Origin: Peribacillus sp. FSL P2-0133
GTDB taxonomy: Bacteria; Bacillota; Bacilli; Bacillales; DSM-1321
Direction: 5' to 3'
Assembly (NCBI RefSeq): GCF_037975445.1
Contig: NZ_CP150254.1
Span: 5,702,001 to 5,766,000, forward strand
DNA length: 64,000 nucleotides
In this document: piece after piece, positions 43,735 to 54,137 of the stretch
Layout of the letters: every line of letters begins with the position of its first letter
Position numbering within the stretch: the first letter of the stretch is position 1
Position numbers and translations under genes: made by a program
Notes under the pieces: generated by a model
Seen by the model: the letters and a program-made list of their open reading frames with translations, nothing else
The model's database searches: none
Told to the model about the DNA's origin: nothing

Positions 43735-44637
43735 CTATTGAAAACCTTCCAATGTTGCAAAAGTGTCCTTCAAAAATTGGTAAAACAACTTCTCCGTTGG
43801 CATCAGTTCCCTATCAGTTGGAACGATGACCCCTACAGTCCTGGTAACAGACGGTTCCTCCAGCGGCAATTTAACCGTAAAACGTGGCAAACTATCAATC
43901 AAGGAAATCTCAGGTATCAAGGTTATACCCAACCCTGCCCCCACCAGGCCTTTTATAGCATCAGTATCTTTTCCTTCAAATGCCACTTCCGGTTCAAAGC
44001 CATGCAGTTTGCAAGCCTTCATAACGATATCCCTTAAAACATAGCCCTTTGGAGATAGGATGAACGGATTTCCTTTAAGCTCATCCAAGCATAGTGATTT
44101 CTTCAAGGCCAAAGGATGACTTTCTGGTAAAAGGGCAACTAAGTTTTCAATAAATAGCGTTTCACCTTTGATTTTCTTTTCATTCATCGGCAGAGGACCG
44201 ATCAAGGCCATGTTAATATTACCTTTTATTACCGAATCTATCAGGTATCGATATGAACCTTGTTTCAAAGTGAACTTTGCCTGCGGATAACTTTCCCTGA
44301 AGTCGGAAATGACCCTTGGCAATACATAAGAAGCCAAACTGCTGGGAAAGCCAATGCGAATTGTCCCTTTTTCTGGATTCAGACTTTCAGCCATCTCACG
44401 CTTGGCACGATCGATTATATTCATAGCTTGTTCCATATTCGCTAAAAATGTATGTCCTATAGGCGTCAATCTAATTTTTCGGCCTTCCCGGATAAATAGG
44501 GGTACACCTAATTCTTCTTCTAAATTGTAGATTTGACGACTGACAGCTGACTGGGCAACATGCAAGTTCACTGCCGCTTCCGTCATATGTTCACGCTTTG
44601 CCACTTCAATGAAATATTCGATTTGCCTTAATTCCAC
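43735..44637 (-). CDS. gltC: LysR-family regulator closely resembling GltC
   Basis: About 300 aa: an N-terminal winged HTH (ELRQIEYFIEVAKREHMTEAAVNLHVAQSAVSRQI, residues 2-36) and a C-terminal effector-binding domain (about 90-300). Stretches such as GTIRIGFPSSLASYVLPRVIS and DAIKGLVGAGLGITLIPE are nearly those of B. subtilis GltC, the activator of gltAB. Here the divergent neighbour is gdhA, so it probably regulates gdhA in response to 2-oxoglutarate/glutamate (inference). GTG 44637 is used, with GAGGGAG 6 nt before; the longer frame to 44661 is not. Confidence 0.82.
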   Translation of the reverse strand: MELRQIEYFIEVAKREHMTEAAVNLHVAQSAVSRQIYNLEEELGVPLFIREGRKIRLTPIGHTFLANMEQAMNIIDRAKREMAESLNPEKGTIRIGFPSSLASYVLPRVISDFRESYPQAKFTLKQGSYRYLIDSVIKGNINMALIGPLPMNEKKIKGETLFIENLVALLPESHPLALKKSLCLDELKGNPFILSPKGYVLRDIVMKACKLHGFEPEVAFEGKDTDAIKGLVGAGLGITLIPEISLIDSLPRFTVKLPLEEPSVTRTVGVIVPTDRELMPTEKLFYQFLKDTFATLEGFQ

Positions 44638-44690
44638 TCTAAGCTCCCTCTTCCATATCAAAACAGCATGTTACTTATCTAATATTCAGA

Positions 44691-44744
44691 TTGTTTGTTT
44701 TATTTTTAAATTATATCATGAAAGTATCATATAAAAACTGATAT
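44691..44744 (+). promoter_or_regulatory. gdhA promoter with LysR-type inverted repeat
   Basis: TTGTTT (44691-44696), 17 bp, TATCAT (44714-44719) is a plausible promoter for gdhA. The inverted repeat ATATCA (44713-44718) ... TGATAT (44739-44744) spans the -10 and start region and is a candidate GltC-type site shared with the divergent regulator gene. Confidence 0.4.
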
Positions 44745-44780
44745 CTTATTCAATTGTATTTTAAGACTATATTACCTTAA

Positions 44781-46178
<1,398 letters not shown>

Positions 46179-46334
46179 CAATCAGTTGATTTAGGAGGCG
46201 GTTCCGACAAGGGCCGCCTTACTTTTGCACAAGAGCGTTATCACTTTCTTATACCACTCATTCATACCAATTCAAGCTGGGTATCCACAATCAGATAACA
46301 TCAATTGGATTAAAAACATTTATTTGTTACGACA

Positions 46335-46370
46335 AAAAAGAGTGCCGGAAAAGTTCCGGCACTCTTTTTG
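46335..46370. terminator. Strong bidirectional terminator at the end of the rbs operon
   Basis: A 16-bp perfect stem (46335-46350 with 46354-46369) with A and T tails lies between gdhA and rbsB. The preceding 46226-46334 shows nothing else. Confidence 0.9.
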
Positions 46371-46381
46371 TTGAAAGACAA

Positions 46382-47302
46382 TCATTCTTTTGTGACCAAT
46401 TTCAATGGAACGGATATTGTGTCATCCACTTTGTCACCTTTTAAGATTTTTTCAGCCGCATTAACCGCTTCTTCACCGATAAGTGCCGGTTGTTGGGCGA
46501 TTGTAGCTTTTAGTTCACCGTTTTCAACTGCTTTCAATGCATCATCATTTCCGTCAAAACCAACCACGATGATGTCTTTTCCTGCTGCCTTGATTGCTTC
46601 AATGGCCCCAAGTGCCATTTCATCATTATGGGCGAATACAGCTTGGATGTCTTTATTGCCTTGCAGGATATTTTCCATGACGTTAAGCCCTTTTGTCCGG
46701 TCGAATTCCGCCGTTTGGCTTGTCTGGACATCTAACTGCTTGTCCGCAATATTGTGGAAACCTTTCCCGCGTTCACGAGTTGCGGATGCTCCGGATACCC
46801 CTTCAAGCTCCACTACTTTCGCTTTATCGCCAAGCTCTTTAACTAGATATTCTGCAGCCATTTCCCCGCCAGCCACATTGTCGGAAGCGATGAACGTTTC
46901 AATGTCACCTTCGTCTGAAGAGCGGTCAATCGTGATAACTGGAATGCCCGCTTCATTTGCTGATTGAACGGCTGAAGATATTGCCGCAGAGTCAGTAGGA
47001 TTCACAAGAAGGACATCAACCTTTTGAAGGATTAAATCTTCAATTCCGCTAATTTGTTTTGCTGTATCGTCCTGGGCGTCAACAACTGTGACTTTCATGC
47101 CTTTTTCTTTTGCTTCTTTTTCAATACCATCTTTTAAGGAAACGAAGAATGGGTTGTTTAAAGTAGAGATGCTGACTCCGACTTTCACGTCTTTCATGGA
47201 GTCTTTCTTTTCCTTTTTATCATCTTTTAGACCAGAATCCATTGAACAGGCAGCTAAGACCATTAAAGAAAGAACCATGATGATCGATACTATTTTTTTC
47301 AT
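46382..47302 (-). CDS. rbsB: Ribose ABC transporter substrate-binding lipoprotein
   Basis: The 306-aa protein has a lipoprotein signal ending LAAC (Cys19). A type-I periplasmic-binding fold follows (VGVSISTLNNPFFVSLKDGIEKEA..., VDVLLVNPTDSAAI, IPVITIDRSS, VFAHNDEMALGAIEA, VVGFDGNDDAL), the RbsB pattern. It captures D-ribose and delivers it to RbsCA. It is the last gene of rbsRKDACB. Confidence 0.93.
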   Translation of the reverse strand: MKKIVSIIMVLSLMVLAACSMDSGLKDDKKEKKDSMKDVKVGVSISTLNNPFFVSLKDGIEKEAKEKGMKVTVVDAQDDTAKQISGIEDLILQKVDVLLVNPTDSAAISSAVQSANEAGIPVITIDRSSDEGDIETFIASDNVAGGEMAAEYLVKELGDKAKVVELEGVSGASATRERGKGFHNIADKQLDVQTSQTAEFDRTKGLNVMENILQGNKDIQAVFAHNDEMALGAIEAIKAAGKDIIVVGFDGNDDALKAVENGELKATIAQQPALIGEEAVNAAEKILKGDKVDDTISVPLKLVTKE

Positions 47303-47317
47303 TGATTACACCTCTTC

Positions 47318-48262
47318 TTATGATTTTTTACGGTCAAGTAAGACCGCGATTAATATAACTGCACCTTTTACCACTTGCTGGTAAAAAGAGGATACACCAA
47401 GTAAATTCATACCATTATTCAAGGTACCGATGATCAGGACACCCACCAGCGTACCGAACAACCGCCCTTTACCGCCTGAAAGGCTCGTCCCGCCTAGCAC
47501 CACGGCTGCAATGGCATCCATTTCATAGGATTGGCCTGCTGTCGGCTGTGCCGAATTCAGCCGGGATGTTAAAATGGCACCAGCGATTGCTGCCATCGTA
47601 CCAGCCAGACCATATATGGCCACCTTGACTCGGTCAACTTTAATCCCCGAAATACGGGAAGCCCTTTCATTTCCGCCAATGGCATATGTTTTACGGCCAA
47701 AGGATGTTTTATGAAGCAGGAACCATAGGATTAAGAATGCGATGACCATCACGACGGCCGGTACTGGCAGTCCCAGGAAGTAACCTCTCCCAAGCATCTG
47801 GAACATTTCAGAATCGCCGATTCCAGTAATCGGCTTTCCATCCGTATACACAAGCGTTAATCCCCGGAAAATCGTCATGGTTGCCAGTGTCACGATGAAA
47901 GGGGCCATTTTTCCCTTTGAAACGAGAATCCCATTGATTACACCCATTATTGCACCTAGTAGAATCCCTACTAATATAGCTAAAATCGGATCTAATCCCG
48001 AGACCATCATACCAGCCATAAGTGCGCTGGATAGAGCTAAAATGGAACCGACGGATAAGTCGATGCCACCTGTCAATATAATAAAAGTCATTCCAAATGC
48101 AATAAGTGCATTGATGGAGGTTTGACGCAATAAATTCAAAATATTATTCGGTTCCATGAATGATGGATTTAAAACGGTTATTACGATAAATAAAAGTACC
48201 AGGGCGAGTAACGGACCAAATTTCTGCCAAATCCCGCTTTTCCCTGTATCCTCAAGTTTCAT
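47318..48262 (-). CDS. rbsC: Ribose ABC transporter permease
   Basis: The 314-aa membrane protein with 8-10 TM helices has the RbsC/AraH pattern (ILTGGIDLSVGSILALSSALMAG, GGNERASRISGIKVDRVK, MDAIAAVVLGGTSLSGGKG). It forms the channel of the ribose importer and starts 1 nt from the rbsA stop. Confidence 0.94.
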   Translation of the reverse strand: MKLEDTGKSGIWQKFGPLLALVLLFIVITVLNPSFMEPNNILNLLRQTSINALIAFGMTFIILTGGIDLSVGSILALSSALMAGMMVSGLDPILAILVGILLGAIMGVINGILVSKGKMAPFIVTLATMTIFRGLTLVYTDGKPITGIGDSEMFQMLGRGYFLGLPVPAVVMVIAFLILWFLLHKTSFGRKTYAIGGNERASRISGIKVDRVKVAIYGLAGTMAAIAGAILTSRLNSAQPTAGQSYEMDAIAAVVLGGTSLSGGKGRLFGTLVGVLIIGTLNNGMNLLGVSSFYQQVVKGAVILIAVLLDRKKS

Positions 48263-48263
48263 C

Positions 48264-49754
48264 CTAGTTCCCTCCTGTCGCCAATGCCATAATTTTTTCT
48301 TGCGTCGCTTCCTGCTTTAACAATTCCCCAGCAATCTCACCTTCGTGAACCACAAGGATTCTATCACTCATTCCAATGATTTCGGGAAGTTCTGACGAAA
48401 CCATGATGATGGCGATGCCCCGCTCCGTCAATTCATTCATCAATTCGTAAATTTCACGTTTTGCACCAACATCTATGCCCCGGGTCGGTTCATCCATAAT
48501 TAAAACTTTAGGGGAAGTGCCGATCCACTTGGCTATTACCACCTTCTGTTGATTTCCTCCGGATAGATTGCCGATGACCGTTTCTGCAGAAGATGTCTTC
48601 ACGTGAAGTCGCTTAATCATCATTTCGGCAAAGTTCATCTCATCTTCGGTTTTTACGATTCCGCCAGGAGCAAAACTCTTGAGATTCGGCAAACCGATAT
48701 TTTCCCTTACAGAAAAGTCCAGGATCAACCCCTCTTCTTTACGATTTTCCGTAATGAAAGCCAGGCCGTGCCGAACTGCATCAGTTGGTTTCCGTATGAA
48801 AACTTTTTTGCCTTCAATGGTAATTTCACCGCTGTCTATTTGGTCGACACCAAAAAGGGCGCGCATTATTTCTGTTCTGCCTGCTCCCATTAATCCTGCT
48901 ACACCGACAATCTCACCTTGCCGAACCGAGAAATGGATATCTTCAAAAAGCCCCTTTTTAGTTAAACCTTTTACATCAAGGACTATGTCGCCAGCATTCG
49001 CTTCACGATGAGGAAAACGATCCTCCAGCTCCCGCCCGACCATTTTCTGAACGACTTCATCGAAATTTGTATCTGCAATTCTTTTCGTATCGACTGTTTT
49101 TCCGTCACGCATTACGGTGATCCTGTCACAAATGGCAAATATCTCTTCCATTCGGTGAGAAATATAAACAAGCGATACTCCCTTTTTGGTAAGTCCCTTC
49201 ATCACTTCAAAGAGCTTCTCTATTTCTCTATCAGTTAAAGCGGCTGTGGGCTCGTCCATGATGATGACTTCGGCATCCGTCATGAGCGCCTTGGCAATTT
49301 CAATCATTTGCTGTTCCCCGACAGAACAAAATCCGGCTTCCCTATCAAAAGGAAGAGAAATATTAAGTGTTTTAAAAATCTCGTTTGCACGCGCTTTCAT
49401 TTGTTTCGTCTTCAGGACACCGAAGGCATTCACCATTTCCCTGCCGATAAATAGATTCTCCAGCACGGTCATTTCCGGCCAAATATTCAATTCCTGACGG
49501 ATAAAGGCCATTCCCGCCTCTTCCGCTTCCTTTGAATCTTTGAATGAGGTTTCTTTACCGTTAATCTCAATTGTTCCTTGATCTTGTTTATGCAGCCCGG
49601 TCAAAATGTTCATCAAGGTTGATTTCCCAGCTCCATTTTCCCCCATTAGTGCATGTACTTCCCCAGCCTCTAAAGAAAAATGAACACCTTCCAATACCTT
49701 GTTTTGACCAAATGCTTTATAAATATTGTGCATTTCGATTTGCATGCTCATCAT
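48264..49754 (-). CDS. rbsA: Ribose ABC transporter ATP-binding protein (two NBDs)
   Basis: The 496-aa protein has two tandem ATPase domains. The first has GENGAGKST (about 38) and [12 protein letters not shown]. The second (from about 255) has a degenerate Walker [10 protein letters not shown] but an intact [15 protein letters not shown] and [13 protein letters not shown], the usual RbsA asymmetry. Start codons at 49754, 49751 or 49745 are all possible; no RBS clearly decides among them. Confidence 0.94.
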   Translation of the reverse strand: MMSMQIEMHNIYKAFGQNKVLEGVHFSLEAGEVHALMGENGAGKSTLMNILTGLHKQDQGTIEINGKETSFKDSKEAEEAGMAFIRQELNIWPEMTVLENLFIGREMVNAFGVLKTKQMKARANEIFKTLNISLPFDREAGFCSVGEQQMIEIAKALMTDAEVIIMDEPTAALTDREIEKLFEVMKGLTKKGVSLVYISHRMEEIFAICDRITVMRDGKTVDTKRIADTNFDEVVQKMVGRELEDRFPHREANAGDIVLDVKGLTKKGLFEDIHFSVRQGEIVGVAGLMGAGRTEIMRALFGVDQIDSGEITIEGKKVFIRKPTDAVRHGLAFITENRKEEGLILDFSVRENIGLPNLKSFAPGGIVKTEDEMNFAEMMIKRLHVKTSSAETVIGNLSGGNQQKVVIAKWIGTSPKVLIMDEPTRGIDVGAKREIYELMNELTERGIAIIMVSSELPEIIGMSDRILVVHEGEIAGELLKQEATQEKIMALATGGN

Positions 49755-49763
49755 CTCATTTCT

Positions 49764-50156
49764 TTAAAAGAATACTCCAGACTGCAATATGCAATTTGAA
49801 TATGGCGTCGTCTCCCCGGTCCGGATTATTGCTTTCGCGTTACTTGTCAGCCTTTTAAAATCCTCATGGGAAACATATTCAATCGCTGCTCCGAATTGCT
49901 GCTCCATGTATTGATGCTGTTCCGGGTTTTTAACCTTCACTTCTGTGGCAGCGATAACTTTTTCAACAACCATATCTTCGTGAACCGCCCGGACGACATC
50001 TTGAAATGATGGTGTTCCAGGCGTCAATGCTAAATCTATCTTGCAAACTCCCGGTGGCACCGGAAGCCCGGCATCACCTACGACAATATAATCGGTATGA
50101 CCAAGGTCAACCAGAACCTTGGCTATTGAACTATTGATGATTCCTTGACGTTTCAT
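49764..50156 (-). CDS. rbsD: D-ribose pyranase
   Basis: The 130-aa protein matches RbsD end to end ([34 protein letters not shown]..., terminal [15 protein letters not shown]). It interconverts ribopyranose and ribofuranose so ribokinase can act. It overlaps rbsK by 4 nt. Confidence 0.95.
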   Translation of the reverse strand: MKRQGIINSSIAKVLVDLGHTDYIVVGDAGLPVPPGVCKIDLALTPGTPSFQDVVRAVHEDMVVEKVIAATEVKVKNPEQHQYMEQQFGAAIEYVSHEDFKRLTSNAKAIIRTGETTPYSNCILQSGVFF

Positions 50157-51037
50157 GCTTCAAAGCCCCTCTCGACCTCTAACCTTTGCGGCATGCCACC
50201 TTGGGCGCCTAACTTCGTCACGGAAATGGAGGCTGCCCGGTTCGCGAATAACAAACATTCGTCAAAACTTTTTCCTTCTGCAACAGCCACGGCAAAGGCA
50301 GCATTGAATGTATCCCCTGCGCCTGTTGTATCCACCGCTTCCACTTCAAAGCTTGGAACGACCTTTTCTTCATGTCCGTCAAAATAACGGACGCCATTTT
50401 TTCCTTCGGTAATGAATAATTTATTTGGATACTCAGTCAAGACTTTCGTTCTATCTCTCCCATTGAATAGTATCTCGAATTCATGTTCATTCGGAGTAAG
50501 GAATGATGCCTGTTGAATGACAGCCTCGCTTAGCTTGCGGGCGGGAGCTGGGTTCAATAGTAATCTCTTGTGAAGCGTGTTGCACAATTCGGCCAGATAT
50601 TCCACAGTTTCCTCAGGTATTTCCTGCTGAACCATCACGATATCCGATTCCTCTATCACTTTTTTCGCCTTTTGTACATATTCGGGAGTAATGAAATCAT
50701 TCGCACCTTTTACGACAATAATGCTGTTATCACCTTCCGAAAGGATAATGTGTGCTGTCCCGGAAGCAGTACCTGTAACCGGTTCCACATACTCCGTATT
50801 TACATGATTTTTTTTCAGGTTTTCCAAGATGATCTCTCCATAGACATCATCCCCTACACATCCAACCATTGACACTTCTGCACCAAGACGTGCCGCTGCA
50901 ACAGCCTGATTAGCGCCCTTTCCTCCAGGAACCGTGATAAATGACTCTCCTAACACCGTTTCCCCGGCCATTGGCCGCTTAGCTGATGTCACCACTAAAT
51001 CCATTGAAGAACTTCCCACTACTGCAATTCTTATCAT
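50153..51037 (-). CDS. rbsK: Ribokinase
   Basis: The 294-aa PfkB-family kinase has the N-terminal [11 protein letters not shown], the [16 protein letters not shown] signature (about 41-56), and the C-terminal [16 protein letters not shown] motif with the catalytic Asp. It phosphorylates ribose to ribose-5-phosphate. It overlaps rbsR and rbsD by 4 nt each, so expression is coupled. Confidence 0.95.
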   Translation of the reverse strand: MIRIAVVGSSSMDLVVTSAKRPMAGETVLGESFITVPGGKGANQAVAAARLGAEVSMVGCVGDDVYGEIILENLKKNHVNTEYVEPVTGTASGTAHIILSEGDNSIIVVKGANDFITPEYVQKAKKVIEESDIVMVQQEIPEETVEYLAELCNTLHKRLLLNPAPARKLSEAVIQQASFLTPNEHEFEILFNGRDRTKVLTEYPNKLFITEGKNGVRYFDGHEEKVVPSFEVEAVDTTGAGDTFNAAFAVAVAEGKSFDECLLFANRAASISVTKLGAQGGMPQRLEVERGFEA

Positions 51038-52020
51038 GTCTTCTCCGCCTTCCTTCTCGTTGTTTGTCTCTCCACAAAAGAAACAGGGAGCTTTTTATGT
51101 GTTACTTCCATTTTTTCTTGATTGATCTTTTTAATTAGCATTTCCGCCGCTTGTGCCCCCATCTCATAGGCTGGCTGCCGAATTGTCGATAACGGTGGGT
51201 GCAATAACGCCGTGAAGGAGATATCATCATAGCCGATCAATTGTATGTCTTCCGGTATCCGTATTCCCCGTTTTAAAATCTCTTGAAGTGCGGCAGCTGC
51301 AACAATATCATTACAAGCAATAATTCCATCCGTTTCCGGATATTGCTCGAACAGCTGCTTCACGCAAGTTTGGCCGCCCTGAAGTGTTAGGGATGAATCC
51401 ATGACTTGCACGTTCACTTTTGCTTGTTTCAATTCCTCCAGTGCTGCCATGTACCGTTCATATACAGGCTTTATTTCGACTGGCCCCCTAATGAGGACGA
51501 TATTCGTACTGCCTCTATCCAGCAATACGCGTGCTGCTAGCTTACCGCCTGTCTTTTGATCGGAATAAACAGCTGGTAATTTCTCTGCTGTACGGTCGAG
51601 AAGGACAACTGGAATTTCCAGGTTATCGAAATTTTCATTGGCCTCTTCACTAGTTGAAGCAATCATGCCCACTACATTATTCTGCAGAAACGTGTCAATA
51701 TATTCTATTTCTTTATCTCTCTTTTCATCGCTATTTCCAAAAATTAACCGGTATCCAAATTGCTGCAGATAATCCTCTACACCTCTTGCCATTTCTGGGA
51801 AGAAGGGATTCGTAATGTCCGGCAAAATCAAACCAACCAATTTGGATTTACGTTTGTAGAGGGATCTTGCCACTTCATTCGGTTTATAATTTAATTTTTC
51901 AACAGCTGCCATGACCGCCTTTTTTGTGTCCTCATGTGCATAACCGCTGCCATTCATAACTCTGGAAACCGTTGCGACAGAAACTCCCGCTTCCTTTGCA
52001 ACATCCCGAATCGTTGCCAA
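51034..52020 (-). CDS. rbsR: LacI-family ribose operon repressor
   Basis: About 328 aa: a LacI-type HTH (ATIRDVAKEAGVSVATVSRVMNG, residues 2-24), a hinge helix (PNEVARSLYKRKS) and a periplasmic-binding-like sensor domain. TTG 52020 is the start, with GAGGGTG 5 nt before. The upstream ATG at 52059 lies in the operator and is not credible. It heads the operon it should control. Confidence 0.92.
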   Translation of the reverse strand: MATIRDVAKEAGVSVATVSRVMNGSGYAHEDTKKAVMAAVEKLNYKPNEVARSLYKRKSKLVGLILPDITNPFFPEMARGVEDYLQQFGYRLIFGNSDEKRDKEIEYIDTFLQNNVVGMIASTSEEANENFDNLEIPVVLLDRTAEKLPAVYSDQKTGGKLAARVLLDRGSTNIVLIRGPVEIKPVYERYMAALEELKQAKVNVQVMDSSLTLQGGQTCVKQLFEQYPETDGIIACNDIVAAAALQEILKRGIRIPEDIQLIGYDDISFTALLHPPLSTIRQPAYEMGAQAAEMLIKKINQEKMEVTHKKLPVSFVERQTTRRKAEKT

Positions 52021-52039
52021 TATATCACCCTCAATAATT

Positions 52040-52059
52040 TTGTGTAACCGTTTACACAA
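52040..52059. promoter_or_regulatory. rbs operator, overlapping a cre site
   Basis: TTGTGTAACCGTTTACACAA is a near-perfect palindrome, 20 bp before the rbsR start codon, and fits a LacI-family operator. Its core TGTAACCGTTTACA also satisfies the cre consensus, so RbsR and CcpA may compete or act together here. Confidence 0.8.
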
Positions 52060-52188
52060 TAGCTTATCACCAATTTATATGAACGGCAAGCCCTATTCCA
52101 AAGATAATTTTTGAGAAATTTGGACCAAAAAGGATAAAATAATCCTTTTGTTAACTATTATCGCTCTATAAACTTTTTAACAAAGATG

Positions 52189-52250
52189 ATTGGAACGGGT
52201 GTACGAGACTCCTGCGGGAAAGGCGAGTGCCTGGAGCGGAAATCAACGGT
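52189..52250. repeat. Internally deleted copy of a Bacillaceae intergenic repeat
   Basis: The pieces ACGAGACTCCTGCGGGA and GCCTGGAGCGGAAATCAACG are the left and right ends of a GC-rich dispersed repeat I recall from intergenic regions of many Bacillaceae genomes. Here they are nearly joined, so the middle has been lost. The high GC stands out from the flanking AT-rich DNA. Confidence 0.5.
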
Positions 52251-52263
52251 CAAATTGTAAAAG

Positions 52264-52299
52264 CCAAAAGAAAACTGGCCCAAAAGTCTGAGCCAGTTT
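52264..52299 (-). terminator. Terminator of the siderophore operon
   Basis: AAACTGGC pairs with GCCAGTTT, followed on the minus strand by TCTTTTGG, just past the stop of the last siderophore gene. Confidence 0.7.
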
Positions 52300-52303
52300 A
52301 ACT

Positions 52304-54115
52304 TTATAGCGTTTTTGCAGGTAACTTTTCATAAAGGGCATTATTCACATGCCCAAACTCAGATGCATGCGGGCGATCTTCACCATCGCTATAACCATAT
52401 TGAAGCATCCGATTTCTATTCAGGCAGAGTTTCGTTAATTTTGGCGCAAAGAAATTGAATGTATCGAAACGATCCTGTAACATAGGGAACCTTTTCTGAT
52501 GTTTAAGGATTGTTTGAGCGACGCCTTCCCAAAAAGCATTCTCATCCAAAAGGGACCTCTTCATCAAAAGGGTTGACAAGTATCGGAAATGACAGATGAA
52601 TAGTCCCGTGAAAATGAATTGAACCAGCCCCTCGGGAGTCTCACTTCTTAGTACTTTCCTTAAATCATCAGGAAGGCTGCTTAATTCAGGAAGCGGCTGA
52701 TCACTGACGTTCACATCATCTACAAAATCCTTGATGGCCAAACGGTGAGGCTTGTAATCCTTCAAAACTAAAATGGTATTTTGACCATGCGGTGAGAAGA
52801 CCAATCCATATTGATAGATAAAATGTAGTAATGGTGATAGGATGACGTCGAATAATTGAGCTGTCCAGGCTTCTGCAGTCAATCCCGATTTTTCAATAAG
52901 GCTTTCTACATATGGTTTCCCTTTGCTGTCCACATGTAAAAGGGACGCAAGCGTAATGGGCTTTTCGCCATCTTCCATATAACTGTATATGCTTTCTCTC
53001 CAAATTCCACCCAGCATCTCTAAATATTGATAGGGTACATTCTCTAATTTGGAATAATACGGGTGATCAACATTTAAACTGGCGACTTCACCAGGAAGCA
53101 CTACTTTGCATTGTTCTTTCAAGAATGAATCATTTTCATAAATGTTCTTTATATACGTTGTGATTTTTGGGGCAATGACCGTGCGTTCAGCTGGCAATCC
53201 ACGGTAGACCAGCGTATTTAAAATGCTCATCGGCAGCTTGACGTGGTGTTTATCCTTACTCGATACATTAACAAATGTCCGGATGGATTGTTGCGGCAGA
53301 TACTTATCAGGACCATTTCCCAAAGCTACGATCAGCCCTTTGGCCAAGTCATCGGTAAAGTTCTGGATGATTACATTCTTCCACTGCCATTCATGGACTG
53401 GGAGGTAGTAATAGCTTTCTGCGTTCAGCCCTTTTTCCGTCAATATCTTTGCAAAAGATTTTTGGGTTTCCCCATCCAGTTCATTCTCCATCAATTGCTT
53501 ATAGGATAACGTTTCGACTGAATTGAACTCACCCCTCGTTTTATGGACGGCAATCCAAGATAACTGAACTTCCTTCTTGTTTTCTGGAGCGAACTTCAAA
53601 TAATCATCATAACCGAAACCGATTCTTCCCTTGTTATAAGCAATCCAAGGGTGACCGCTCATTTCACCTTCAAGTAATGCATAATCCAGTTCGACTAAAT
53701 CATCTGCATCTTGTTCAGGTTTGGATAGCAATTGGAGATCCGCAAGCAGCGTATGATGGAATTCTTTGATTAAATGTCCTGTTGTTTCTGCAGTCATCCC
53801 AATTAATGGCTGGATGTCTAAAATGAATTGAATGGCATCATTGGCCTGTGTAAAGCCTTCCTTTTCACATACCTGGATCGACTCGGCCTGTACTTCATAG
53901 CTGTCAAAAAGACGGGGCGATGCCAAAAATTGATAAGATTTCCCCTCATTTATCTTTAACTCATATAGGTTTCCCGCTGCATTTTCGTTCAGAACAGCTG
54001 GATGGATCATATCTTCATACATATACTCAGAAATCATCTTTGCCAGCAGGTTTTGGTTTACTATCGACCAATTGTTTTCTGAAACCGCCTGTTCCACTTC
54101 ATTTATGAACTGCAT
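52304..54115 (-). CDS. IucA/IucC-family NIS siderophore synthetase (RhbF-like)
   Basis: The 603-aa NRPS-independent siderophore synthetase has SGHPWIAYNKGRIGFGYDDYLKFAPE (ATP-binding region, about 150-175), HEWQWKN (about 237) and the C-terminal domain VFSPHGQNTILVLKDYKPHRLAIKDF (about 435-460). It should ligate a hydroxamate to citrate or a citryl intermediate using ATP. It is the last gene of the operon and corresponds by order to rhbF, the second condensation. Confidence 0.92.
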   Translation of the reverse strand: MQFINEVEQAVSENNWSIVNQNLLAKMISEYMYEDMIHPAVLNENAAGNLYELKINEGKSYQFLASPRLFDSYEVQAESIQVCEKEGFTQANDAIQFILDIQPLIGMTAETTGHLIKEFHHTLLADLQLLSKPEQDADDLVELDYALLEGEMSGHPWIAYNKGRIGFGYDDYLKFAPENKKEVQLSWIAVHKTRGEFNSVETLSYKQLMENELDGETQKSFAKILTEKGLNAESYYYLPVHEWQWKNVIIQNFTDDLAKGLIVALGNGPDKYLPQQSIRTFVNVSSKDKHHVKLPMSILNTLVYRGLPAERTVIAPKITTYIKNIYENDSFLKEQCKVVLPGEVASLNVDHPYYSKLENVPYQYLEMLGGIWRESIYSYMEDGEKPITLASLLHVDSKGKPYVESLIEKSGLTAEAWTAQLFDVILSPLLHFIYQYGLVFSPHGQNTILVLKDYKPHRLAIKDFVDDVNVSDQPLPELSSLPDDLRKVLRSETPEGLVQFIFTGLFICHFRYLSTLLMKRSLLDENAFWEGVAQTILKHQKRFPMLQDRFDTFNFFAPKLTKLCLNRNRMLQYGYSDGEDRPHASEFGHVNNALYEKLPAKTL

Positions 54116-54137
54116 ATAATTCTCCCCTTCCTTTCTC

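Noticed and set aside
52021..52059. rbsR starting at ATG 52059
   Set aside because: That ATG lies inside the operator palindrome. TTG 52020 has GAGGGTG in front and gives the standard LacI-family N-terminus.
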